Positions 41,852 through 50,431 of a stretch of 64,000 bases of DNA are shown in pieces. The notes under the pieces were generated by a model that searched no databases, had not been told where the DNA came from, and saw nothing but the letters and a program-made list of their open reading frames with translations. Position 1 is the first letter of the stretch. Each line of letters opens with the position of its first letter. Source of the stretch: Chitinophaga sp. XS-30 (GTDB lineage Bacteria > Bacteroidota > Bacteroidia > Chitinophagales > Chitinophagaceae). The position numbers and the translations under genes are program-made. Location of the stretch: positions 1 to 64,000 of the forward strand of contig NZ_CP043006.1 in the NCBI RefSeq assembly GCF_008086345.1, read 5' to 3'.

Positions 41852-43126
41852 TCAGTCCCTGACCGGCATTGTCAGCGTCAGCTGTTTTTCATTCCGCAGC
41901 ATCCGCGCCGCTTCTCCCGTCAGCCAGAGATAATGGTCCGAAGGCTTTCCGTCATTGCCCACGAATGAGGTGACGGTGCTGACCGGCGGGTTATCCGTGA
42001 TCTTGAAGATGGCTGTAGCCTCGTTCACTTCATCGAACATGGCCACGTAGAGCATTTCCGCACCGGCATTCAGCACGGTGGAGATCTGCTGCCAGTAGAA
42101 ACGGCCGCCCTGCCGCGGGATGGAGCCAACGGGCTTCACATCGTCAGGGAATTCGTACCGGCTCAGGTTATGCCAGCTGAAACCGGGATACACACAGGGA
42201 ACATAGTCCACCTTGTTCTCCCGGCACCATTGCATATCGGCCAGGGTATTGTCCCGCAGGCGGTCCATATCGTTATGCAGCAGCGGTGAATAGCGTTGCA
42301 CCGTCCAGGGCAGCACAATATCGCAACGGCGGATCAGCTCATGCAGGTAAGGATCATTCACACAATCCGCCCGCAATTCCCGGAATGCCGTTGGCACGCC
42401 CAGCATAACGGCGCAATGACCATATACCGGATCATGCTTCAGAAAATCGATGAACCGCTCCAGGCCGATGTTCCGGATATTGTACGGCCGGTCCGGAAAG
42501 CCAACGCCCCAGATAGCTACCAGCGGCCGGCCATTATGATGCAGGTACGTTTGCTGACCAGCCTGGCTGGTCACTTTCAGCTCATCTACCAGGTACTTCC
42601 AGTCCGCTATCAATGCGGAGCAATCCTCTCCACTGCCCTTCAGTCCCGAGAGGTCGTACATCACGGCAATGGCGCGATTGTACTTCGATGCGGCGGAGAA
42701 GGCATTCCGCAGGATGGCGGAGGACTGCGGGTCCCGGCGCTTTGCATTGCCGAAGAACCGCTGCATGAATACGCCATCGATGTTGTACTGCTGCATCCAT
42801 TTGAAATGCAGGTCCGTTGTGCTTTCATCATGCGAGCTGAAGAAGCGCGCCTGATCTCCGTTCTTCAGCTTCCAGGGAGTGGGGTACGTTTTTTTGTACT
42901 CGCTTACATCCGGCCACATATCAATGCCGCTGCGCTGTTCGTTGCCGTATGCGAAACGGCGGGCGGAGGTGCCATCCCCTTCCGCCCGGAACCAGCCCTG
43001 GTAGCCGGCCATTATCAGTCCCTTGTAAGCCGGGTATGCGGTTTGTTTGCTGTGCTTCAGTTGCGCATGCGCTGCGGCCGTGCATAATAGCAGGCCGAGC
43101 ACAGCGATGCTGTTCCTTATATTCAT
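41852..43126 (-). CDS. GH99-like glycoside hydrolase (secreted)
   Basis: A 424-residue TIM-barrel hydrolase of the GH71/GH99-like group with a signal peptide (1-22, AHA-Q). Characteristic segments are LIMAGYQGWFRAEGDG, DLHFKWMQQYNIDGVFMQRF, IAVMYDLSG, and the C-terminal YVAMFDEVNEATAIFK. In the last, Glu366 and Glu369 have the three-residue spacing of the catalytic pair known from GH99 endo-alpha-mannosidases. GH99 enzymes cut within alpha-mannose chains by a neighbouring-group mechanism. It is the last gene of the mannan-type PUL and a paralogue of the next gene. The start at ATG 43126 begins the signal peptide. Confidence 0.8.
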   Translation of the reverse strand: MNIRNSIAVLGLLLCTAAAHAQLKHSKQTAYPAYKGLIMAGYQGWFRAEGDGTSARRFAYGNEQRSGIDMWPDVSEYKKTYPTPWKLKNGDQARFFSSHDESTTDLHFKWMQQYNIDGVFMQRFFGNAKRRDPQSSAILRNAFSAASKYNRAIAVMYDLSGLKGSGEDCSALIADWKYLVDELKVTSQAGQQTYLHHNGRPLVAIWGVGFPDRPYNIRNIGLERFIDFLKHDPVYGHCAVMLGVPTAFRELRADCVNDPYLHELIRRCDIVLPWTVQRYSPLLHNDMDRLRDNTLADMQWCRENKVDYVPCVYPGFSWHNLSRYEFPDDVKPVGSIPRQGGRFYWQQISTVLNAGAEMLYVAMFDEVNEATAIFKITDNPPVSTVTSFVGNDGKPSDHYLWLTGEAARMLRNEKQLTLTMPVRD

Positions 43127-43187
43127 GCTGCGTATTTTAATAATGCTCCGTGAATGTTCCTGCGGGCGATGATCCTGAACTGCGGCA

Positions 43188-44510
43188 TCAACGCACCGGC
43201 TTCGTGGCGGAGAACCCGCTTTCCCCACGGAACCAGCGGCCTGCCTGGCCCGTCAGCCAGAGGTAGTAATCGGAATCCAGGTCCGCTTCAATGCCGACGA
43301 ACCTTTTATCCCCATGCAAGGGCAGCTCGCCTTCTTTCGCGCATTTGTAAATAGCCGTGCCTTCATCTATTTCATCGAACATGGCTACGTAAAGCGACTT
43401 CGCCCCGGATATCTTCGCTCCCGCCACCTGTTTCCAGAGGAAATCGCCCTTCAGGCGCGGAATGGAATTGTACTGTGCGGGGTCGTTCTTCAGGTTGCCC
43501 CAGCTGAAGCCGGGGAAGGCCAGCGGCACGTAAGTAATGTTGTTGTTCCTGCACCATTGCACATCCCCCGCCAGTTCCGCCGCGGCTACATTGTTGTAGT
43601 TATCGCTGTTGTACCGGCCAACGGCCCAGGGCATGATGATATCGCTTTTTTTGATGAGCGTATGCAGGAGCGGAGAATTCTCGGTGTCATTACGCATGCT
43701 GCGCCAGTAATACGGCACACCCAGCATAACGGAGACTTTTTTCTCCGGGCCTTTCAAACGGTCCACCAGCTTGTCCACATCCGCGATGGTGTATTTCCGG
43801 TTATCATTGAAGCCCACGCCCCATATGGTCACCAGCGGCTTTTTATTATGCCGGAGATAGGTGGGATGCGTTTTATTGTCGAACAGGGAAAAGAGATTTT
43901 GCAGTTCTGCCCAATCCTGCTCCAGGTATGCCACATCCGCGGCGGTGCAGCCGCTGAGATCATACATCACGCAGATGGCGCGGTCGTATTTCTTAGCCGC
44001 CCTGAGCGCGTTTTCCAGCACTTTATTGAAATGCCGTTTGCCTTTGGGGTTGGATTCCTTTATTTCCACCACAAAGCGTTGCATGAACACCCCGTCGATA
44101 CCATAGTCCTTCATCCATTTGAAATGCAGGTCTATCGTTTCTTCGTCATATGGACTGTACATCGTCACATCCGAGCCGTCCGGGTAGGTGAATGGTGTTT
44201 TATAGGTTTTGGTGTATTCCGTCATATCCGGCCAGAAGTCCACCGTAGAGCAGCCCGGAAAAAAACCGCCGCAGCTGCCGTTGGTCAGGTGGTACCATCC
44301 GCGTTCGGAAGCATCGCCTTCGGCGGCAAACCAGCCCTGGTAACCGGCCATCACCAGCTTGTCATACGCCGTATAAAGGCAACCGGTCTCATCATACACT
44401 TTTTCCTGTACCGGGGGTTCCGGCGGGTTGGGACCGGGTTCCGCTCCGCCGCTGTTCCTGGAGCAGGCCAGCAGCAATACTATTCCGGTGGCTATTAATC
44501 CTTTCATCAT
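43188..44510 (-). CDS. GH99-like glycoside hydrolase, lipoprotein
   Basis: A 440-residue paralogue of the adjacent enzyme that carries a lipobox (LLLAC, Cys16) and a proline-rich linker (about 22-36), so it is membrane-attached, probably surface-exposed. The same landmarks occur: LVMAGYQGWFAAEGDA, DLHFKWMKDYGIDGVFMQRF, ICVMYDLSG and YVAMFDEIDEGTAIYK with Glu380 and Glu383 as the probable catalytic pair. A surface lipoprotein plus a periplasmic copy suggests that this one makes the first cut outside and the other acts after import. Divergence in other parts suggests different chain preference. Confidence 0.8.
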   Translation of the reverse strand: MMKGLIATGIVLLLACSRNSGGAEPGPNPPEPPVQEKVYDETGCLYTAYDKLVMAGYQGWFAAEGDASERGWYHLTNGSCGGFFPGCSTVDFWPDMTEYTKTYKTPFTYPDGSDVTMYSPYDEETIDLHFKWMKDYGIDGVFMQRFVVEIKESNPKGKRHFNKVLENALRAAKKYDRAICVMYDLSGCTAADVAYLEQDWAELQNLFSLFDNKTHPTYLRHNKKPLVTIWGVGFNDNRKYTIADVDKLVDRLKGPEKKVSVMLGVPYYWRSMRNDTENSPLLHTLIKKSDIIMPWAVGRYNSDNYNNVAAAELAGDVQWCRNNNITYVPLAFPGFSWGNLKNDPAQYNSIPRLKGDFLWKQVAGAKISGAKSLYVAMFDEIDEGTAIYKCAKEGELPLHGDKRFVGIEADLDSDYYLWLTGQAGRWFRGESGFSATKPVR

Positions 44511-44569
44511 CAGCTTTTTTTATAGCAGGCGCCGGCCAACTGTAACCGGCGGCCGGCGCCTGCAGGGTT

Positions 44570-45253
44570 TTAAAGATCTATTTCAACAACAGGTGCGTAG
44601 TTCAGCTTGGCCTGCGAAATATCCACTACGGCCCCTGCCCTGAAGTAATACTTCCTGCCGGCAGGCAGCTGCGAGGAATGCGCCGCCACATCCAGCGTGA
44701 GCGTGTACACCTGGTTCGGATCAGCTACGGCATTGATGTTCTGCTCCGCTGCTACGAGGCGCATCGGTTCACCCACCCGCGAATCGGAATGCACATACAA
44801 CCCTATTTTCCGGATGTTGGTACCGACAGTCTGCTGCAGTTTGAACGTGGCCGTTACAATGTTCCCGGATCTGGTGATGCTGGGTTCCAGCACGCGGATG
44901 TAGGGCGTCACCGAAAAGTCCAGCGTGGTTTTGCCCGCTATCCTTATCTCCTGCGGCTCCACACTGATAAAATTGCCGTTCATGGGCGTAACCGTGTACG
45001 TGTTTTCGAACAACAGGCTGTTCTCATACGTGCCATCGTTTTTCACGATGAGGAAGAACGGCGATACCGGATCATATCCATGTTCCAGCAACTCTATCTG
45101 TGTGCCGGAAATGATATCCTGCTCTACCAGCTGTTTGGTATCGGCATCGATGAACCGGCCGGAAAGGCCTGCGGTGGGGCCGTCGTAGTTATCCTTTTCA
45201 CAGGAAGCCAGCGCCACAGCCGCTATTAAAAAAATCGATCTTAACATTTTCAT
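44570..45253 (-). CDS. DUF3823 lipoprotein (surface glycan-binding candidate)
   Basis: A 227-residue lipoprotein (lipobox ALASC, Cys18) of the DUF3823 family, which follows SusD genes in many polysaccharide utilisation loci. The N-terminal domain (about 28-115) reads GLSGRFIDADTKQLVEQDI and VKNDGTYENSLLFENTYTVTP, a carboxypeptidase-regulatory-like fold. The C-terminal domain (about 118-227) is a beta-sandwich ending YFRAGAVVDISQAKLNYAP. It probably binds glycan beside SusD. It is 16 bases downstream of SusD. Confidence 0.88.
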   Translation of the reverse strand: MKMLRSIFLIAAVALASCEKDNYDGPTAGLSGRFIDADTKQLVEQDIISGTQIELLEHGYDPVSPFFLIVKNDGTYENSLLFENTYTVTPMNGNFISVEPQEIRIAGKTTLDFSVTPYIRVLEPSITRSGNIVTATFKLQQTVGTNIRKIGLYVHSDSRVGEPMRLVAAEQNINAVADPNQVYTLTLDVAAHSSQLPAGRKYYFRAGAVVDISQAKLNYAPVVEIDL

Positions 45254-45269
45254 AAAAACAGTTTTTCAG

Positions 45270-47156
45270 TTAGTACTGCGGATTCTGCACAAGGCCATTG
45301 GAACCTATACCTGGAATGAAGCGGTAGTAGGACCTTTCGGTGAATGTTCTGGGATTGGAATTGGGCAGGTTCACCCGCACGAAGATGTATTTCGTTTCAG
45401 GCAATGCCCGGAGATCCTGCAGCGGCAGTATGGCATGCACCATGCGGTTGTTGAACTCGGTATGGTATTCCCTTCTGCGGATGAGGTCCCAGAACCTTTT
45501 GTTCTCGAATGCCAGCTCTACCCTTCTTTCCCGCTGTACATTCCCCACGGTCAGCGGGATGTCCACAGTATGGCCCGCGCGTTTGCGGATATCATTCAAT
45601 GCTTTTGCGGCCGCGGCAGCATCACCCGTTCCGCTTTCTATCACTGCTTCCGCGTAGTTGAGCAATATTTCGGCATAGCGGAATTCCATGAAATCCGTAG
45701 TGCTCTGGTTCCATCCGGGCGTGATGGGATTGAGCTGGTTCATGAACTTCTTGAAGGAAAAGCCCGTGCGGGTGTTGTTGCCGCCGTAGGTATCGAAGCC
45801 GGAGTATTGTGTGGTGCTGGCGGCGCCGTAAGTATAGTAGGTGGTGCCGTTGATGGTGATGTTGTCATTCGTGCGGATCACGGCGCTGCCGTCAGGCCTT
45901 ACATAACCGGCCTGAATGATGATGGGTGTTCCCTTCCAGTTGGTTTGCGGGAGGATGGCGGTGCCCCACAGGCGGGCATCTTTTCCCTCGAATATCTCGT
46001 TCGGTGAATCGAAGCGGATGTAATTGAGGGAAGGATTATAGCCGTTGTAGTCGTTTATGTTCCCTTCCACGGTGGTCACCACCGGCGCGCTCACGCCGGG
46101 ATTGTCATACCGCTCGTAGGTATCCACGAGGTCCAGCGTGGGGTTCATGCGGCCGGGATGCGGCCAGCCATTGGCCGTTTGCGCCGGCTGGAACCAGATA
46201 TCGTAGTTGTGGCCAAGATTGTTGCCGGGCAGGGTGTAGCCTTTGATCATGATGGCCTCGTTACCCGCGGTGTTGGGGTTCTGGAACAGCAGGCGGTAGT
46301 TCTCCGCCGCTTCTTCCGGGCTGGCGGGGCTGGGCATATACAGGCCAAACTTGCCGGAGGAGATGATCGCTTCGTTTGCCAGGATGCACTGGTTATAATA
46401 TCCTGCGGCGGCGGATGCATCCAGGCCCACAAGGCCCTGGGTAGCGGCATTGCCGGAAAGCGGCGCGCGGTTCCAGAATTTGGCGATGGATGCGGCATGC
46501 AGGGCGGCCCTGGATTTCAGCGCATAGGCCATCCATTTGTTGGCGCGGCGGCCGGTGCCTTCACCCAGATTATCGATGGCCTGATCGCACAGTTCCATTA
46601 CATAGTCCCAGGTTTCTTTTTCCGTACTGCGCGGCACTTTCAGACTTTCCACATCGCCGGTGTACTGCTGCGTGGCTTTAATGAGGGATACGCCGCCATA
46701 CCTTTTGGCCAGCCCGAAATAGGCGAAGGCTTTGATGAAGGCGCTTTCGCCGGTGAGGGCGCGGCGTTCCTCTTCGAGGATATTGAGGTTGGGGATCGCA
46801 TCGGCCAGGAGGTTCACGTCCCGGACCAGTTTATATCCCTGGTCCCACCAGTGAAAATCCCCATCGCCCAGGAAGTCGCCAAACTCGGTATGGGCCGCTT
46901 CATCCGTGATCATGGCCGGAACGAATCCGCCATTGTTGGGATCGCCGCCGTTCTGATTGAAGCCACCCCTGAAATATGCGAAATCTTCCGTGGGCAGCTG
47001 AAAATACAGGTTTGCCATGTACAGCTTCACGCCTTCGGGATCGCTGAAGAGATCTTCCGCGCGTATCTTGTCCGTCGGCTGCAGCTCCAGCACGGAGTTG
47101 CAGCTAAACAGCAGCATCCCGGCAAACAACATCATTAATTTCTTATAGTAATACAT
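45270..47156 (-). CDS. SusD/RagB outer-membrane lipoprotein
   Basis: A 628-residue glycan-binding lipoprotein (LLFSC, Cys19). Family signatures are AFIKAFAYFGLAKRYGGVSL, FRYAEILLNYAEA, and VQRERRVELAFENKRFWDLIR, with the C-terminal LVQNPQY. It is larger than the SusD at 23081, with extra loops in the middle (about 330-450) that may shape a branched-glycan site. It follows SusC by 11 bases. Confidence 0.95.
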   Translation of the reverse strand: MYYYKKLMMLFAGMLLFSCNSVLELQPTDKIRAEDLFSDPEGVKLYMANLYFQLPTEDFAYFRGGFNQNGGDPNNGGFVPAMITDEAAHTEFGDFLGDGDFHWWDQGYKLVRDVNLLADAIPNLNILEEERRALTGESAFIKAFAYFGLAKRYGGVSLIKATQQYTGDVESLKVPRSTEKETWDYVMELCDQAIDNLGEGTGRRANKWMAYALKSRAALHAASIAKFWNRAPLSGNAATQGLVGLDASAAAGYYNQCILANEAIISSGKFGLYMPSPASPEEAAENYRLLFQNPNTAGNEAIMIKGYTLPGNNLGHNYDIWFQPAQTANGWPHPGRMNPTLDLVDTYERYDNPGVSAPVVTTVEGNINDYNGYNPSLNYIRFDSPNEIFEGKDARLWGTAILPQTNWKGTPIIIQAGYVRPDGSAVIRTNDNITINGTTYYTYGAASTTQYSGFDTYGGNNTRTGFSFKKFMNQLNPITPGWNQSTTDFMEFRYAEILLNYAEAVIESGTGDAAAAAKALNDIRKRAGHTVDIPLTVGNVQRERRVELAFENKRFWDLIRRREYHTEFNNRMVHAILPLQDLRALPETKYIFVRVNLPNSNPRTFTERSYYRFIPGIGSNGLVQNPQY

Positions 47157-47167
47157 AACCAGAGTCT

Positions 47168-50100
47168 TTAGAAGTTTACGTTGAGGCCAAAGTTGAAGGT
47201 CTTCATGAGGGGATAGTTAAATCCCGCATTGAACAAGCCTTCCAGCCTTTCCGGGTCAAATGCCTTTACAAAAGGATCAGCGAAAGTGAGCAGGTTGAAG
47301 CCGCTGGCAAACACACGTATCCTTTTGATGCCGGTAATGCTGTAGAGTTCCGGCGCTACGGTATATCCCAGCTCCAGGCTCTTCAGCCGGGCATACGAAG
47401 CATCCTTGCGCCATACGGAACTTTCCGCATACATCTTGCCCACATCGCCATTGAAACGGGAAGCAGGCCATTTCCCCGCCACCCATTCGCTGTTGGGATC
47501 ATAAGGGTCCGCCTTATGCCAGCGGTCGAAGAAATAGGCGGGCGTATTGCCGCGGAAAGCCAGCACCTCCGCATACACTTCGCTGAAACGCACGGTGTAC
47601 ATGGCTGCGCCCTGCCAGAGCATGTTGAGGTCAAATCCTTTGTAAGACATGTTCAGGTTAAGGCCGTAGTTCATCTTTGGATTTTTGCCCGCGGGGTTCT
47701 GGTTGTTATTCGTGCCGTTCGCGCCGAGGAACATCGGCAGCATATCCCGGTCGTCCACAACGCCGTCATTATTCACGTCCGCATATTTGAAGTCACCGGG
47801 CAGCTCGCGGATATTGGCCTGCGCACCGTTCTGTATGGGATATTTCGATATCTCTTCGAGGGACTGGAACTGGCCCAGGTACGTGTACGCCCAAACGATA
47901 TCATTATACCGGTTGGCCGCGCCGTTGCGCCATTTCTCCCAGCTGTTCGTAAACGGGGTGCTTTCCACGTAGAGGTTCATCATACGGGAGAAGTTGAAGT
48001 TGGCGGATACGTTGTAGCTGAACTCCCCGATCCTGTTCTGATGCCCGATGGTGAAATCGAAACCCTTCACCCGGTCGCTGTTGAGGTTTTCCTGCGGAAG
48101 CGTGCCGCCAAAAGTATTGGGCAGGGAAACGTTGCGGAAGGCCAGCGTGCCTTCACGGTCGCGTTTATACACATCAAACTCGAAAGTGAATTTGTTCTTC
48201 CACAGACCGATGTCTATGCCGATGTCCGTCACCTTTGATTTTACCCAGCTCAGCTGCTGGTTCACGATAGCCGGGGAAGCCGCGCCATTGGTGAGTGAGC
48301 CGTTATCAAATTCGTAGGTCCCGCCACCGCCGGTGGAGAAGCCTGCAATATACTGGAAGGGATTGCCGGCATCCTCACCCACAAGGCCATACGAAGCCCG
48401 GATCTTCAGGTTGCTGATCACGGGAAGGTTCTCCCTGATGAAATTCTCCTCCGAAAGCCGCCATCCGCCGGATATCACGGGGTAGAACGACCATCTTTTG
48501 TCAGGATGATACCGGTAGGAGCCATCCTGCCGGAAGGCAAAATCTATCAGGTATTTGCTTTTGTAGTCGTAGCTCAGGCGGCCTACGTAAGACAGGTTGG
48601 CGGTCTGTGTTTCAATACCGCTGTTCTCCATCTTCGCCGTACCGGCGGAGTTCACCTGGTCGTTCGTATAAAAATCGTAGAAGCGCCGGAGGTACCCGTC
48701 CCGCACCCAGAACTGCTGCTGCTCCACGACCATCGTAGCGCCTACATTGTGGGCTTTTGCGAACGTATGGCTATAGTTCAATTGCGCCTGCAGGGTCACG
48801 CGGTTATTGTTGGAATAGTTGTTGCCGATGCTGGCGGTGCCCACCCTTTGCGGCTGGGCAATGTATTCATCCCCCACATAGGTGTACAGCTTGTAGCCTT
48901 TCTGCAGGTCTTTATTGGAATAGTTGTTCATGTCGTAAGCCGCCATGCCGCGCAGGGTCAGCCCCTCCACGAAAGGAAAGGTATAGGTCAATGCCACGGA
49001 AGACTGCACATTGCGGTTGATGCTTTCGTTGTAACCGGTCACACCCGCCTGCGAAAGCGTTACGGGGTTCTGGTTGGACGGGGCCACCACCGCCGGATAG
49101 GAAGGATTATTATTCGCATACACTTTATCCGTTGGCAGCGTTACACGGGTGCCTTTGAAGATGTTGAAGAAATTTTCGCCCGGCACCATTCTCACATCAT
49201 ACCTTCCGGCGATGAACACTTCAGCCTTCAGGTTCTGATGCAGCATGGTGGTGATATTGGAGCGCAGGTTGAAGCGCTTGTAATACATATCGTTGCTTTT
49301 CAGCAGGCCCAGCTCATCCGCGTAGCCGAAGCTGAAGAAGTACTGCGTTTTGTCCGTGCCGCCGGAAGCGGAGATATTGTGCTGTTGCTGCATGGTGGAG
49401 TTCTTCATGGCAGCGGCGTACCAGTCCGTGCTCTCATAACCCGGAGCGCCATCGATATACTTCTGCAGCTCATCTTTGGGGAGGAAAGGTGTTCCCCTGC
49501 CGAAGATATCCGCGTCATTGCGCATCTGCATCCACTCCGATGCATTGGCCATGCGCGGCACATCTGTAGGTTTCATGATGCCCACAACGCCGGTGTAGTT
49601 GAAATCCACCTGGCCGGCCTGGCCTTTTTTGGTGGTCACGATCACTACGCCGTTGGAAGCACGCAGACCATAAATCGCCGCGGAAGCATCTTTCAGGAAC
49701 GAGATGCTTTCAATATCATCCGGGTTGAGGCGCTGGAATTCCGAAGCGCCGTCCCTGGCAATGCCGTCGATCACGAACAGCGGTGTGCCGAAACCCCGGA
49801 TATTGATCATGTTGTCGAAAGTGCCCGGTTCGCCGCCCAGCTGGCGGATCTGCAGGCCCGCCACCTTACCCTGGAGCTTTTGCGCCATGCTGATATTGGT
49901 AGTGGTCTGAATATCCTTTGCGGTGATATTGCTTACCGCGCCGGTGAGCGTTTCTTTTCTGCGGGTGCCGTACCCCACCACCACTACGGCGCTCAGCTGC
50001 TCTTCCGAGGAAGTGAGCGCTATATCGATAGTGCTGCGGCCATTGATATCTTCCGTAAGCGTGGTCATGCCCAGGAAGGCGAAGGTAAGCCGGGTGGCCT

Positions 50101-50308
50101 GTTGCGGAACGGTGATGGAATATTCACCGCGTGTATTGGTGGTAACGCCGGTCCTTTTACCGGCCGCATCCAGGGTAAAGACGCTGACGCCGGGGAGCGC
50201 CGTGCCGTCTTTTGCGTCCGTAACTTTCCCGCTGATGACTTTTTGCTGTGCCAGCAGGCAGAGCGGGACAGTGCATAGCAGGATCACGAGGAAATAAACT
50301 TTCTTCAT
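47168..50308 (-). CDS. SusC/RagA TonB-dependent receptor
   Basis: A 1046-residue outer-membrane transporter of the PUL. It has a signal peptide (1-20, LLA-Q), a carboxypeptidase-regulatory-like domain (about 23-100), VVVGYGT ending at 115, a plug to about 225 and a beta-barrel to the C-terminal NFGLNVNF. Unlike the receptor at 19646 it has no STN domain, so it should not signal through FecR; control falls to the divergent regulator at 52969. It pairs with the SusD that follows. Confidence 0.95.
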   Translation of the reverse strand: MKKVYFLVILLCTVPLCLLAQQKVISGKVTDAKDGTALPGVSVFTLDAAGKRTGVTTNTRGEYSITVPQQATRLTFAFLGMTTLTEDINGRSTIDIALTSSEEQLSAVVVVGYGTRRKETLTGAVSNITAKDIQTTTNISMAQKLQGKVAGLQIRQLGGEPGTFDNMINIRGFGTPLFVIDGIARDGASEFQRLNPDDIESISFLKDASAAIYGLRASNGVVIVTTKKGQAGQVDFNYTGVVGIMKPTDVPRMANASEWMQMRNDADIFGRGTPFLPKDELQKYIDGAPGYESTDWYAAAMKNSTMQQQHNISASGGTDKTQYFFSFGYADELGLLKSNDMYYKRFNLRSNITTMLHQNLKAEVFIAGRYDVRMVPGENFFNIFKGTRVTLPTDKVYANNNPSYPAVVAPSNQNPVTLSQAGVTGYNESINRNVQSSVALTYTFPFVEGLTLRGMAAYDMNNYSNKDLQKGYKLYTYVGDEYIAQPQRVGTASIGNNYSNNNRVTLQAQLNYSHTFAKAHNVGATMVVEQQQFWVRDGYLRRFYDFYTNDQVNSAGTAKMENSGIETQTANLSYVGRLSYDYKSKYLIDFAFRQDGSYRYHPDKRWSFYPVISGGWRLSEENFIRENLPVISNLKIRASYGLVGEDAGNPFQYIAGFSTGGGGTYEFDNGSLTNGAASPAIVNQQLSWVKSKVTDIGIDIGLWKNKFTFEFDVYKRDREGTLAFRNVSLPNTFGGTLPQENLNSDRVKGFDFTIGHQNRIGEFSYNVSANFNFSRMMNLYVESTPFTNSWEKWRNGAANRYNDIVWAYTYLGQFQSLEEISKYPIQNGAQANIRELPGDFKYADVNNDGVVDDRDMLPMFLGANGTNNNQNPAGKNPKMNYGLNLNMSYKGFDLNMLWQGAAMYTVRFSEVYAEVLAFRGNTPAYFFDRWHKADPYDPNSEWVAGKWPASRFNGDVGKMYAESSVWRKDASYARLKSLELGYTVAPELYSITGIKRIRVFASGFNLLTFADPFVKAFDPERLEGLFNAGFNYPLMKTFNFGLNVNF

Positions 50309-50431
50309 AACGTTTTTTTTTCGTTCAGTCGATTAAATAATGGTGATAAAACTGTGCTGGTTGTCCAGGGATCTAAGGTGGATAGAAGATAACGTGTTGC
50401 ATGTTGGTGGAATAAGGTATTGGTGATGAGA

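Noticed and set aside
43314-44498. 394-codon open frame on the plus strand
   Set aside because: Antisense to the GH99-like lipoprotein; the sense protein has a lipobox and a catalytic pair.
48506-50278. 590-codon open frame on the plus strand
   Set aside because: Antisense to the second SusC gene; composition is low-complexity in V, H and R and no domain is recognisable.
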